From the NCBI GenBank assembly GCA_023450335.1, contig JAEXHA010000142.1:1-32810 (forward strand): a DNA stretch of 32,810 bases, in the 5' to 3' direction. Shown here in pieces: positions 22,516 to 30,494 of this stretch (positions within the stretch are counted from its first letter, which is position 1; the number at the start of each line of letters is the position of its first letter). The notes beneath the pieces were generated by a model. It made no database searches. It had not been told where the DNA came from and was given only the letters and a program-made list of their open reading frames with translations. This stretch comes from Actinomycetes bacterium (GTDB lineage Bacteria > Actinomycetota > Actinomycetes > Actinomycetales > Microbacteriaceae). A program made the translations under genes and the position numbers.

Positions 22516-22947
22516 ATGCTGTTGGGTACATACACCCCCAAGCTCGACGACAAGGGCCGCGTCATCCTCCCGGCCAAGTTCCGCACCGACCTCGGTGACG
22601 GCCTGGTCGTCACCCGTGGGCAGGAGCGCTGCCTCTACGTGTTCAGCACGACGGAGTTCGAGCGCGTCTACGAGCGCATCCGCGAGGCGCCGCTGACCAA
22701 CAAGCAGGCCCGCGACTTCCAGCGCATGTTCCTGTCGGGCGCGAGCGATGAGAAGCCCGACGGGCAGAACCGCATCACGATCCCGCCGCACCTGCGCACC
22801 TACGCCGACCTCGGCCGCGAACTGGTCGTCACCGGCGTCGGAGCGCACGCCGAGATCTGGAACGCCGACGCGTGGAACGCCTACGCAGAAGGCAACGAAG
22901 AGGCCTACTCGGACATGGAGCAGGAGGTGATCCCGGGACTGTTCTGA
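22516..22947 (+). CDS. mraZ: Transcriptional regulator MraZ
   Basis: 143 residues, normal length. N-terminal GTYTPKLDDKGRVILPAKFR and internal DGQNRITIPPHLRTYADLG are the two swapped-hairpin (AbrB-like) repeats with the DxKGR and xxNRI DNA-binding cores. It forms a ring and represses the division/cell wall cluster it heads; three direct repeats upstream are its likely operator. ATG 22516 is preceded by AAAGGGGGTGAGG. A 96-bp gap separates it from rsmH. Confidence 0.96.
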   Translation: MLLGTYTPKLDDKGRVILPAKFRTDLGDGLVVTRGQERCLYVFSTTEFERVYERIREAPLTNKQARDFQRMFLSGASDEKPDGQNRITIPPHLRTYADLGRELVVTGVGAHAEIWNADAWNAYAEGNEEAYSDMEQEVIPGLF

Positions 22948-23001
22948 CCGTGGCTGTGACTCCCAGCCGCACGCCCTGACACACTTCCCCGGTGCCAGGT
23001 C

Positions 23002-23034
23002 GAGGCGGATGGGGATCAGAGCCCCGGTCACCTC
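23002..23034 (+). other. Inverted repeat and anti-Shine-Dalgarno-like tract before rsmH
   Basis: GAGG...CCTC and GGGG...CCCC arms can form an interrupted hairpin (23002-23034) ending 9 nt before the rsmH ATG. The segment GGTCACCTCC resembles the 3' end of 16S rRNA (GGATCACCTCC), i.e. it is an anti-Shine-Dalgarno and could sequester a ribosome site rather than be one. Meaning uncertain. Confidence 0.4.
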
Positions 23035-23043
23035 CCGCACATC

Positions 23044-24000
23044 ATGAATCTCCGCGACATCCACACTCCCGTCTTCCTCGACCGCTGCGTCGAGCTGCTG
23101 GCGCCCGCCCTCGCCCACGAGCAGGCGGTGCTCGTCGACGCCACCGAGGGCATGGGCGGGCACTCCGAGGCGCTGCTCGAGCGGTTCCCGGCCGTCCAGC
23201 TGATCGGGCTCGACCGCGACACCGACGCGCTGCGCATCGCGGGGGAGCGGCTGGCACGTTTCACCGACCGCGTCACGCTCGTGCACACGGTCTATGACGG
23301 CATCGTGGATGCCGTGGCCGGCACCGGTCGCGATCGCGTCGACGGCGTCCTGTTCGACCTCGGTGTGTCCTCGCTGCAGCTCGATGAGGCCGATCGCGGT
23401 TTCGCATACGCGCAGGACGCACCGCTGGACATGCGCATGGACCAGAGCGCCGGCACCACCGCTGCCGACATCGTCGCCACCTACGGCGAGGGCGACCTGC
23501 GCCGCATCTTCGAGCGCTACGGCGAGGAGAAGCTCGCCGGCCGCTACGCCCGCGCCATCATCGACGCGCGGCGCACCGAGCCCATCACCCGCTCCGGTCA
23601 GCTCGTCGACATCCTCATCGAGGCCACCCCGGCGGCCGTGCAGCGAGATCGCGGTCACCCCGCCAAGCGCGTCTTCCAGGCGCTGCGCATCGAGGTCAAC
23701 CAGGAGCTGTCGGTGCTCGAGCGCGCCATCCCCGCGGCGCTGAGCCTGCTGCCGGTGGGCGGCCGCATGGTCGTGCTGTCCTACCAGTCTCTGGAAGACC
23801 GCATCGTCAAGCGTGTCTTCGCCGACGCGACCGCCTCCACCGCTCCGGCGGGCCTGCCGGTCGAACTGCCCGAGCACGCGCCCCGGTTCCGGTTGCTCGT
23901 CAAGGGCGCCGAGATGGCCTCCGACGAGGAGAAGGCGCGCAACCGGCGCGCCGCCCCCGTGCGTCTGCGTGCGATCGAGCGCATCCGGGAGGCAGGATGA
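23044..24000 (+). CDS. rsmH: 16S rRNA m4C1402 methyltransferase RsmH (MraW)
   Basis: 318 residues. Methylates N4 of C1402 in the ribosomal decoding site using S-adenosylmethionine. Seen: IHTPVFLDRCVELL start, SAM loop VDATEGMGGHSEALLERF, LIGLDRDTDAL, FDLGVSSLQLDEADRGF and MRMDQSAG, HPAKRVFQALRIEVNQEL, VLSYQSLEDRIVKRVF; all conserved blocks in order. ATG 23044 is the first in-frame start and fits the family. No Shine-Dalgarno is visible before it. It overlaps ftsL by 4 nt (ATGA). Confidence 0.96.
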   Translation: MNLRDIHTPVFLDRCVELLAPALAHEQAVLVDATEGMGGHSEALLERFPAVQLIGLDRDTDALRIAGERLARFTDRVTLVHTVYDGIVDAVAGTGRDRVDGVLFDLGVSSLQLDEADRGFAYAQDAPLDMRMDQSAGTTAADIVATYGEGDLRRIFERYGEEKLAGRYARAIIDARRTEPITRSGQLVDILIEATPAAVQRDRGHPAKRVFQALRIEVNQELSVLERAIPAALSLLPVGGRMVVLSYQSLEDRIVKRVFADATASTAPAGLPVELPEHAPRFRLLVKGAEMASDEEKARNRRAAPVRLRAIERIREAG

Positions 24001-24578
24001 GCGTCCCCGCCTGGAACACCGCCGCCGCGCGGCCACTGCCGACACCGGCATCCGACCCCCAGCGCACTCTCCGCGCCCTCGAGCGTCCGCAGCAGGTCCG
24101 CCGGCCGCGACTGCTCTACGGCATCATCGCCGTCTCCGGTGCTCTCGCGATCGCCGCCGCCCAGATGGGGCTGTCGATCGCCACGACGCAGGGCTCCTAC
24201 GAGGTCTCGGCCCTGACCAGCCAGCAGCGTGAACTCGACTGGCAGCGACAGATGGTCGCCGACGACATCGCCGGCCTGAGCTCGCCCCAGTACCTCGCCG
24301 CCAACGCGGCAGCCCTCGGCATGGTCGTCGGGCAGATGCCCGGCCATCTGCGGCTGAGCGACGGCGCCATCTCGGGCGGCGGCGCCGGCGCGGCGAACCG
24401 CTCGTCCGTGCAGGCGCTCTCGCGCGCGGCCGTCGGCAACGCCCTCGTCAGCGGCGTGCCGCTGGTGACCGATCCGCAGGCCAGCATCGAAGGTGGCACC
24501 AGCGTGGACGACGAACTGCTGAACATCCCGACACCCCCGCCCATCACCGACGGTCTCCCGACCCCGACCACACACTGA
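23997..24578 (+). CDS. ftsL: FtsL-like divisome membrane protein
   Basis: 193 residues, small cytosolic N-terminus with basic RRPR, one transmembrane helix at about 39-62 (LLYGIIAVSGALAIAAAQMG), then a periplasmic heptad-like stretch (SALTSQQRELDWQRQMVADDIAGLSSPQYLAANAAALGM). Tail is long and Gly/Pro/Thr-rich. Assignment rests on topology, the LSSPxYLxxxAxxLGM block and position between rsmH and ftsI, as FtsL is poorly conserved. FtsL links FtsQ/FtsB to FtsI-FtsW at the septum. Stop is 4 nt before ftsI. Confidence 0.8.
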   Translation: MSVPAWNTAAARPLPTPASDPQRTLRALERPQQVRRPRLLYGIIAVSGALAIAAAQMGLSIATTQGSYEVSALTSQQRELDWQRQMVADDIAGLSSPQYLAANAAALGMVVGQMPGHLRLSDGAISGGGAGAANRSSVQALSRAAVGNALVSGVPLVTDPQASIEGGTSVDDELLNIPTPPPITDGLPTPTTH

Positions 24579-24582
24579 GAGC

Positions 24583-26397
24583 ATGACGACCCGAGCCACC
24601 CGCAGCCCGCGCCGCCGCACCGTCGTCGCCCTGGCCGTCGTCCTCGTGATCCTCGCCGCCTTCGTCATCCGGCTCGTCGACATCCAGGTGGTCAACGCCG
24701 GCAGCCACATCGACGATGCGCGCCGGCTCGCCACCGGCACCAGCGTCACCCTGCACGGCGGGCGCGGCGACATCGTCGACACCGACGGCGAAGTGCTGGC
24801 AACGAGCATCATGCTCTACAACGTGCAGATCGACCCGCTGCTCGCGGTGAAGGGTCTCCCCGAGACCGATGTCGCCGGGCGCCCCGTCTACGGTGACGAT
24901 GGCAACCCGGTCGTCACTCCTTGGGCCGACCTGGCCGCGCAGATCGCCGCGGTCACGGGGCAGGACGTCGATGAGATCGTCGGCATCGTCGACGCGGCAC
25001 TGGCCGACAACCCGGAGTCGCGCTACGCGCTCATCAAGAAGGCCGTATCCACCGAGGAGTATCGCGACCTCGCGGCCCTGGGCCTGCCGTTCCTCGCCTT
25101 CCCGCAAGTGCCCTCGCGCACCTATCCCGACGGCGCGGTCGCCGGCAACATCCTCGGCTTCGTCGGGTCGGACGGCACCCCGCTCGAGGGCATCGAGGCG
25201 CTGCAGAACAGCTGCCTGGTCGGTGTCGACGGTCGGCGCGTCTATCAGCGCGGCGCCGACGGCGTGGTCATCCCCGGCACCGTCGTCGAAGAGCCCGCCG
25301 AGGACGGCGGCACCCTCCGGCTCACCCTCGACGCCGACCTGCAGTGGTATATGCAGCAGCTGATCGAAGAGGAGACCCAGCGCATGGACGCCGACTGGGG
25401 CGGCATCATGGTCGCCGAGGTGGCGACGGGGAAGATCCGCGCGGCCGCCGAGACGGCAACGGTCGACCCCAACGACGTCGGCGCCTCCGAACCGGAGGAC
25501 CGCGCGACCCGCCTGCTGCGCTACTCGTACGAGCCGGGATCGACCTTCAAGCCCGTCACCGCGGCCACGGCCATCGAGCAGGCGGGGCTGACCCCGTATT
25601 CCAGCGTGGTCGCCCCCGACCGCATGGAGTTCGCCAACGGGGCCGTCATCAACGATTCGGAGAACCACGCGACGCAGCGGCTGACGCTGACCGGCGGCCT
25701 GGTGACATCCTCCAACGTCGCCCTCTCGCAGTTCGGCACGATGGTCGACCCGGCCACGCGGCTGGAATACCTGCAGAAGTTCGGCGTGGGGCAGGGCACC
25801 GACCTGAACTGGTCCGGCGAGCCCGACGGCGTCTACATCCCGGTCGAGAACTGGGACAACCAGACGTATTACACGACCACGTTCGGTCAGGCGTTCACGG
25901 TGACGGTGCCGCAGACCGTCAGCGTGTACCAGACGATCGCCAACGGCGGCGTCCGCCAGCCGCTGTCGTTGGTCGAGTCGTGCACCAAGCCCGACGGCAC
26001 CGTGGTCACCCCCGACCTGCCCGCGCCCGAGCGCGTCATCGAAGAGTCGACCGCCGAGACGGTGGGCCTCATGCTCGAGAACGTGTTCGCTCAGGGGACG
26101 CTCGCCGACGACATCAAGATCGACGGCTACCGCATGGCCGGCAAGACCGGCACCGCGCAGGTCATCGATCCGGGCACCAACAAGTACAAGAACAACATCT
26201 TTTTCACGTCGCTGATCGGTTACGCACCTGCCGATGATCCGCAGTACGTTGTCATTGCCGTCTTCAACGAACCCATGAAGCAGCGGATGTCCTCGGCGAA
26301 CCGCTCCGCCTTCAAGAAAGCCATGACCCAGGTGCTCACGCACTACCGGGTCAAGCCGTCGGATTCTGAGACGCCCCTCCTCCCCGTCACGAAATGA
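24583..26397 (+). CDS. ftsI: Septal penicillin-binding protein (FtsI/PbpB)
   Basis: 604 residues, class B transpeptidase making septal cross-links with FtsW. N-terminal basic tail and membrane anchor VVALAVVLVILAAFVIRLVDIQVV, dimerisation module starting GRGDIVDTDGEVLA, and transpeptidase domain with all three active-site motifs: STFK (Ser320), SSN (Ser376, Asn378) and KTG (Lys521). The RGxIxDRxG motif is altered to RGDIVDTDG. No PASTA domain at the C-terminus. ATG 24583 follows the ftsL stop by 4 nt. The next gene is murF, so murE is absent from its usual place. Confidence 0.95.
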   Translation: MTTRATRSPRRRTVVALAVVLVILAAFVIRLVDIQVVNAGSHIDDARRLATGTSVTLHGGRGDIVDTDGEVLATSIMLYNVQIDPLLAVKGLPETDVAGRPVYGDDGNPVVTPWADLAAQIAAVTGQDVDEIVGIVDAALADNPESRYALIKKAVSTEEYRDLAALGLPFLAFPQVPSRTYPDGAVAGNILGFVGSDGTPLEGIEALQNSCLVGVDGRRVYQRGADGVVIPGTVVEEPAEDGGTLRLTLDADLQWYMQQLIEEETQRMDADWGGIMVAEVATGKIRAAAETATVDPNDVGASEPEDRATRLLRYSYEPGSTFKPVTAATAIEQAGLTPYSSVVAPDRMEFANGAVINDSENHATQRLTLTGGLVTSSNVALSQFGTMVDPATRLEYLQKFGVGQGTDLNWSGEPDGVYIPVENWDNQTYYTTTFGQAFTVTVPQTVSVYQTIANGGVRQPLSLVESCTKPDGTVVTPDLPAPERVIEESTAETVGLMLENVFAQGTLADDIKIDGYRMAGKTGTAQVIDPGTNKYKNNIFFTSLIGYAPADDPQYVVIAVFNEPMKQRMSSANRSAFKKAMTQVLTHYRVKPSDSETPLLPVTK

Positions 26398-26437
26398 TGC
26401 GGTCGGCCGACGCGCCCGCAGCAGAGGTACCCGCACC

Positions 26438-27850
26438 ATGATCCGCATGACGCTCGCAGAGGTGGCAGCCGCCGTCTCGGGCGCACTCCACACCACGGGC
26501 TCCGACACCCCCGAGACGGTCGTCTCGGGCACGGTCGACACCGACTCCCGCGTCCTCGGTCCCGGTGACATCTTCGTCGCCAAGCCCGGCGAGGTCACCG
26601 ACGGCCACCGGTTCGTGGCCGCCGCCGCCGACGCCGGCGTGGTCCTCGCGATCGTCGAGCACATCGTCGAGGCCGACGTCACCCAGATCGTGGTGGCAGA
26701 TGTCGTGTCCGCGCTGGCCGACCTCGCCCGCGAGGTCGTTGCGCGCGTGCGGGCCCACGGCTGTCTGCAGATCGTCGGCATCACCGGGTCCAACGGCAAG
26801 ACCACGACCAAGAACATGCTCGCGCGCATTCTGCAGGACGAGGGCGAGACCGTCGCCCCGCGTGCGTCGTACAACAACGAGGTCGGCGCGCCCCTGACCA
26901 TGCTGCGTGTCACCGACGACACCCGCTACCTCGTCAGTGAGTTCGGCGCCGACGGTCCGGGCAAGATCGCCCGCCTCGCGGGCCTGGTCACCCCCGACAT
27001 CGGTGTGGTTCTCATGGTCGGCCTCGCGCATGCCGGTGGCTTCGGCGGCGTCGAGGCGACCCTCAAGGCCAAGACCGAACTTATCGAGGCGGTCCGCCCC
27101 GGCGGCGTCGCCGTGCTCAACGCCGACGACGCGCGCGTCGCGTCGATGGCCGAGGTGGCCGCCGCCCGCGGCCTGAGCGTGCGGTGGTTCGGCCACCGCC
27201 CCACCGCCGACGTGCGCGCCGACGACGTCGAGGTGACCGCATCGGGCACTGTCAGCACGATCGTGGCCGATGGCGCTGCCCACACGCTGCGGCTGCAGGT
27301 GCTCGGCGCCCACCACGTCATGAACGCCCTCGCCGCCCTCACCGCCGCCGCGGTGCTCGGGGTCGCGCCCGCGGATGCCATCGCCCGGCTGGAGACCCTC
27401 GAGATCGCCGAGCGCTGGCGCATGCAGCCGCTGGGCTCGGACCGCGTGCGCATCATCAACGATGCGTACAACGCCAGCCCCGACTCGATGGCCGCAGCGC
27501 TGCGCACTCTCGCGCAGATCACCGAACCCGGCCAGCGCAAGGTCGCCGTCCTCGGCGCCATGAGCGAGCTGGGGGAGCAGGCCGGCGAAGAGCACGACCG
27601 CGTGGGGCTGCTGGCCGTGCGCCTGCGCTACGAACGCATCGTCGTGGTCGGCCCCGACGCGAGGCGCCTGTTCATCTCGGCCATCGGCGAGGGGTCGTGG
27701 GACGGTGAGGCCGTCTTCTTCGAGACGCAGGACGAGGCATACGACTACCTGGTCGGCGAGCTGCGCGAGGGCGATCGCGTGCTCGTGAAGTCGTCGAATG
27801 TGGCCGGGCTCCGTCACCTCGGCGATCGTCTGGGAGAATCGTTCTCGTGA
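26438..27850 (+). CDS. murF: UDP-MurNAc-tripeptide--D-Ala-D-Ala ligase
   Basis: 470 residues. Adds D-Ala-D-Ala to the UDP-muramoyl tripeptide, last soluble step. ATP loop GITGSNGKTTTKNM (Lys121), SYNNEVGAPLTML, VLNADDARV, INDAYNASPDSM and LGAMSELGEQAG mark MurF rather than MurE. MurF-type SYNNEVG and AYNxxPDSM distinguish it. ATG 26438 has a weak AGAGG site 12 nt upstream. GTG of mraY overlaps its TGA by 4 nt. The 40-bp gap before it contains no trace of a decayed murE. Confidence 0.95.
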   Translation: MIRMTLAEVAAAVSGALHTTGSDTPETVVSGTVDTDSRVLGPGDIFVAKPGEVTDGHRFVAAAADAGVVLAIVEHIVEADVTQIVVADVVSALADLAREVVARVRAHGCLQIVGITGSNGKTTTKNMLARILQDEGETVAPRASYNNEVGAPLTMLRVTDDTRYLVSEFGADGPGKIARLAGLVTPDIGVVLMVGLAHAGGFGGVEATLKAKTELIEAVRPGGVAVLNADDARVASMAEVAAARGLSVRWFGHRPTADVRADDVEVTASGTVSTIVADGAAHTLRLQVLGAHHVMNALAALTAAAVLGVAPADAIARLETLEIAERWRMQPLGSDRVRIINDAYNASPDSMAAALRTLAQITEPGQRKVAVLGAMSELGEQAGEEHDRVGLLAVRLRYERIVVVGPDARRLFISAIGEGSWDGEAVFFETQDEAYDYLVGELREGDRVLVKSSNVAGLRHLGDRLGESFS

Positions 27851-28959
27851 GATCCCTCCTCGCGTCCGCGACGATTTCGTTGGCGTTCACCCTCTTCCTC
27901 ACCCCGCTGTTCATCCGGCTGTTCGAGAAGCTCGGGTGGGGCCAGGTCATCCGCACGCCTGACGACGCCACCAATCCCAGCCATCACGCCAAGCGCGGCA
28001 CGCCCACGATGGGCGGCATCATCTTCATCCTGGGTGCGATCGTCGGCTACTTCGCGGGCACGCTCACCGGCGGGGCGCCACCGACCATCTCGGGGCTGCT
28101 GGTCATCTGGATGATGGTCGGCCTCGGTGTCGTCGGCTTCATCGACGACTTCATGAAGGTGCGCCAACAGCGCAGCCTCGGCCTGTCGGGCTGGCGCAAG
28201 ATCGTCGGCCAGGTGCTGGTCGCCGTCCCCTTCGGCATCGCCGCGCTCAACTTCCCCAACGCCCTGGGCCACACCCCGGCATCCCCCTTCGTGTCGTTCT
28301 TCCGCGACATCCCCGCGCTGTCGTTCATGGCTCTGGGCGCGGTCGTCGGGTGGATTCTGTACCTGGTCTGGGTCTCGTTCCTGTCGGTCGCGTGGTCCAA
28401 CGCCACCAACCTCACCGACGGCCTCGACGGTCTGGCCACCGGCGCCGGTATCTTCACCATCTCGGCGTACAGCCTCGTCACCTTCTGGCAGTTCCAGCAG
28501 CGCTGCTCGAGCAACGACGCCCTCGTCGACGCCTACGCGGCGGCGTGCTACCACACGCCCAACACGATGGATCTCACGATCATCGCCGCGTCCTTCGTCG
28601 GCGCCCTCGTCGGATTCCTGTGGTGGAACGCGCCGAAGGCGAAGATCTTCATGGGCGATGTCGGATCGATGGCCATCGGCGGCGTCGTCGTGGCGATGTC
28701 GATCCTCTCGCGCACCGAGATCCTCGCCATCGTGGTGGCGGGCATCTTCATCATCGGCCCCGGATCGGTCGTCCTGCAGCGCTACTACTTCAAGGCGACC
28801 GGCGGCAAGCGCCTGTTCCTGATGAGTCCGTTCCACCATCACCTCGAGATGCGCGGCTGGCCCGAGATCACGATCGTGGTGCGCATGTGGATCATCGCCG
28901 GCATGCTCGCTGTCACCGGCGTGGGCCTGTTCTACGTGGCCTGGCTGGCGGCGCTGTGA
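27847..28959 (+). CDS. mraY: Phospho-MurNAc-pentapeptide transferase MraY
   Basis: 370-residue polytopic enzyme forming lipid I from UDP-MurNAc-pentapeptide and undecaprenyl phosphate. About ten hydrophobic helices. Family motifs: HHAKRGTPTMGG, FIDDFMKV, NLTDGLDGLA (Asp191, Asp194), MGDVGSMA, and PFHHHLE. A loop with two Cys (QQRCSSNDALVDAYAAACYHT) is inserted after the NLTDGLDG helix. GTG 27847 overlaps the murF stop and its own stop overlaps murD, so the three are coupled. Confidence 0.97.
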   Translation: MRSLLASATISLAFTLFLTPLFIRLFEKLGWGQVIRTPDDATNPSHHAKRGTPTMGGIIFILGAIVGYFAGTLTGGAPPTISGLLVIWMMVGLGVVGFIDDFMKVRQQRSLGLSGWRKIVGQVLVAVPFGIAALNFPNALGHTPASPFVSFFRDIPALSFMALGAVVGWILYLVWVSFLSVAWSNATNLTDGLDGLATGAGIFTISAYSLVTFWQFQQRCSSNDALVDAYAAACYHTPNTMDLTIIAASFVGALVGFLWWNAPKAKIFMGDVGSMAIGGVVVAMSILSRTEILAIVVAGIFIIGPGSVVLQRYYFKATGGKRLFLMSPFHHHLEMRGWPEITIVVRMWIIAGMLAVTGVGLFYVAWLAAL

Positions 28960-30494
28960 CCACGCGGCTGGACGGGCTCACCAGCTGGCACGCCGACTGG
29001 AAGGGCCTGCGCGTGGTCGTGCTGGGTCTGTCGGTCACCGGGTTCTCCGTCGCCGACACGCTCGCCGAACTCGGCGCCGACGTGCTCGTGGCCACCGAGA
29101 CGGCGGCCGAGGAGTACGCACGGCTCGTCCCCGTCATCGGCGCCCGCCTGTGGGAGGGGCCCCTCGATGAGGTTCCGGATGCCGTGGTCGCCCACGCCGC
29201 CGATGCCATCATCGCGTCGCCCGGGTTTCCACCCCACCACGCCGTGGTCGCCTGGGCGCGTGCGAGCGGCATCCCGGTGTGGGGTGACATCGAGCTGGCC
29301 TGGCGCGTGCGCGACAAAGTGCCCCGCCCCGACGGCCGCCCTGCCGACTGGGTGCTGATCACCGGCACCAACGGCAAGACAACCACGACGCAGCTGACGG
29401 CGACGATGCTCGTCGCCGGCGGTCTGCGCGCCGCGCCGTGCGGCAACATCGGCGTACCCGTGCTCGACGCCGTGCGTGACCCGGCGGGCTTCGACGTGCT
29501 CGTCGTCGAACTGTCGAGCCACCAGCTGTGGTACCTGAGCCTGCAGACCGGTCCCGAGCCGCTCTCACCGCACGCGAGCGTGTGCCTGAACCTCGCCGAC
29601 GATCACCTTGAATGGCACGGCTCATTCGGCGCGTACCGCGACGCGAAGGCGTTCGTGTACGAGAACACCCGCGTCGCCTGCGTCTACAACAAGGCCGATG
29701 TCGCCACGCGCGAGATGGTCGAAGACGCCGACGTGGTCGAGGGATGCCGCGCGATCGGCTTCGACCTCGGGGTTCCGGGGCCCAGCGATCTCGGCGTCGT
29801 CGACGGCATCCTCGTCGACCGCGCCTTCCTCGACGAGCGGCACACCAGTGCGCTCGAGATCTCGACGGTCGCCGACCTGGCCGCCCGGGGCCTGGCAGCC
29901 CCGCACATCGTCGCCAACATCCTGGCCGCCAGTGCGCTGGCGCGCTCGCTCGGTGTCGCACCGGCGGCGATTCGCGACGCCCTGGCATCCTTCCGCCTCG
30001 ACCCGCATCGCATCGAAGTGGTGGGCGTCCACCACGGCGTCACCTGGGTCGATGACTCCAAGGCCACCAACCCGCACGCCGCAGCCTCGTCGCTGGCGGC
30101 CTATCCCGGCGCGGTCTGGGTCGTGGGGGGACTGCTCAAGGGCGTCGACATCAGCGACCTGGTCGCCACGCGCGGCGCGTCGGCCAAGGCGGCCGTCGTC
30201 ATCGGTGCCGATCGCGCGGCCGTGGTCGCGGCGTTCGCACGACACGCGCCCGCGGTTCCCGTCTTCGAGGTCGACGCCGATCAGACTGAAGAGGTCATGA
30301 CGCGGGTCGTCGACCTGGCGGCGGGTGTCGCCGGTGACGGAGACGTGGTCCTCCTCGCTCCGGCAGCGGCATCCTTCGACCAGTTCGCGTCCTACGCAGA
30401 CCGCGGCGACCGGTTCGCCGCCGCAGTGCAGGAGCGGATCGGAAGGGGAGCCGGTGACCACGACGCCGCAGACCCGTCCGACGACGGCCACTGA
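28956..30494 (+). CDS. murD: UDP-MurNAc-L-alanine--D-glutamate ligase
   Basis: 512 residues; adds D-Glu to UDP-MurNAc-L-Ala. N-terminal Rossmann part VVVLGLSVTGFSVADTLAELG, ATP loop ITGTNGKTTTTQL (Lys141), ELSSHQL, NLADDHLEWHGSF, SKATNPHAAASSL and APAAASFDQF. The ending DHLEWHG... and VVGGLLKG are MurD-typical. GTG 28956 overlaps the mraY stop by 4 nt. Its last 41 nt overlap ftsW. The chain is slightly longer than the usual 450-490 residues, with an extra segment after the NLADD block. Confidence 0.95.
   Translation: MTTRLDGLTSWHADWKGLRVVVLGLSVTGFSVADTLAELGADVLVATETAAEEYARLVPVIGARLWEGPLDEVPDAVVAHAADAIIASPGFPPHHAVVAWARASGIPVWGDIELAWRVRDKVPRPDGRPADWVLITGTNGKTTTTQLTATMLVAGGLRAAPCGNIGVPVLDAVRDPAGFDVLVVELSSHQLWYLSLQTGPEPLSPHASVCLNLADDHLEWHGSFGAYRDAKAFVYENTRVACVYNKADVATREMVEDADVVEGCRAIGFDLGVPGPSDLGVVDGILVDRAFLDERHTSALEISTVADLAARGLAAPHIVANILAASALARSLGVAPAAIRDALASFRLDPHRIEVVGVHHGVTWVDDSKATNPHAAASSLAAYPGAVWVVGGLLKGVDISDLVATRGASAKAAVVIGADRAAVVAAFARHAPAVPVFEVDADQTEEVMTRVVDLAAGVAGDGDVVLLAPAAASFDQFASYADRGDRFAAAVQERIGRGAGDHDAADPSDDGH

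Noticed and set aside
24544..26922. 792-codon minus-strand frame opposite ftsI and murF
   Set aside because: The plus-strand genes have complete active-site motifs; the antisense product is a Gly/Asp/Arg-rich shadow.
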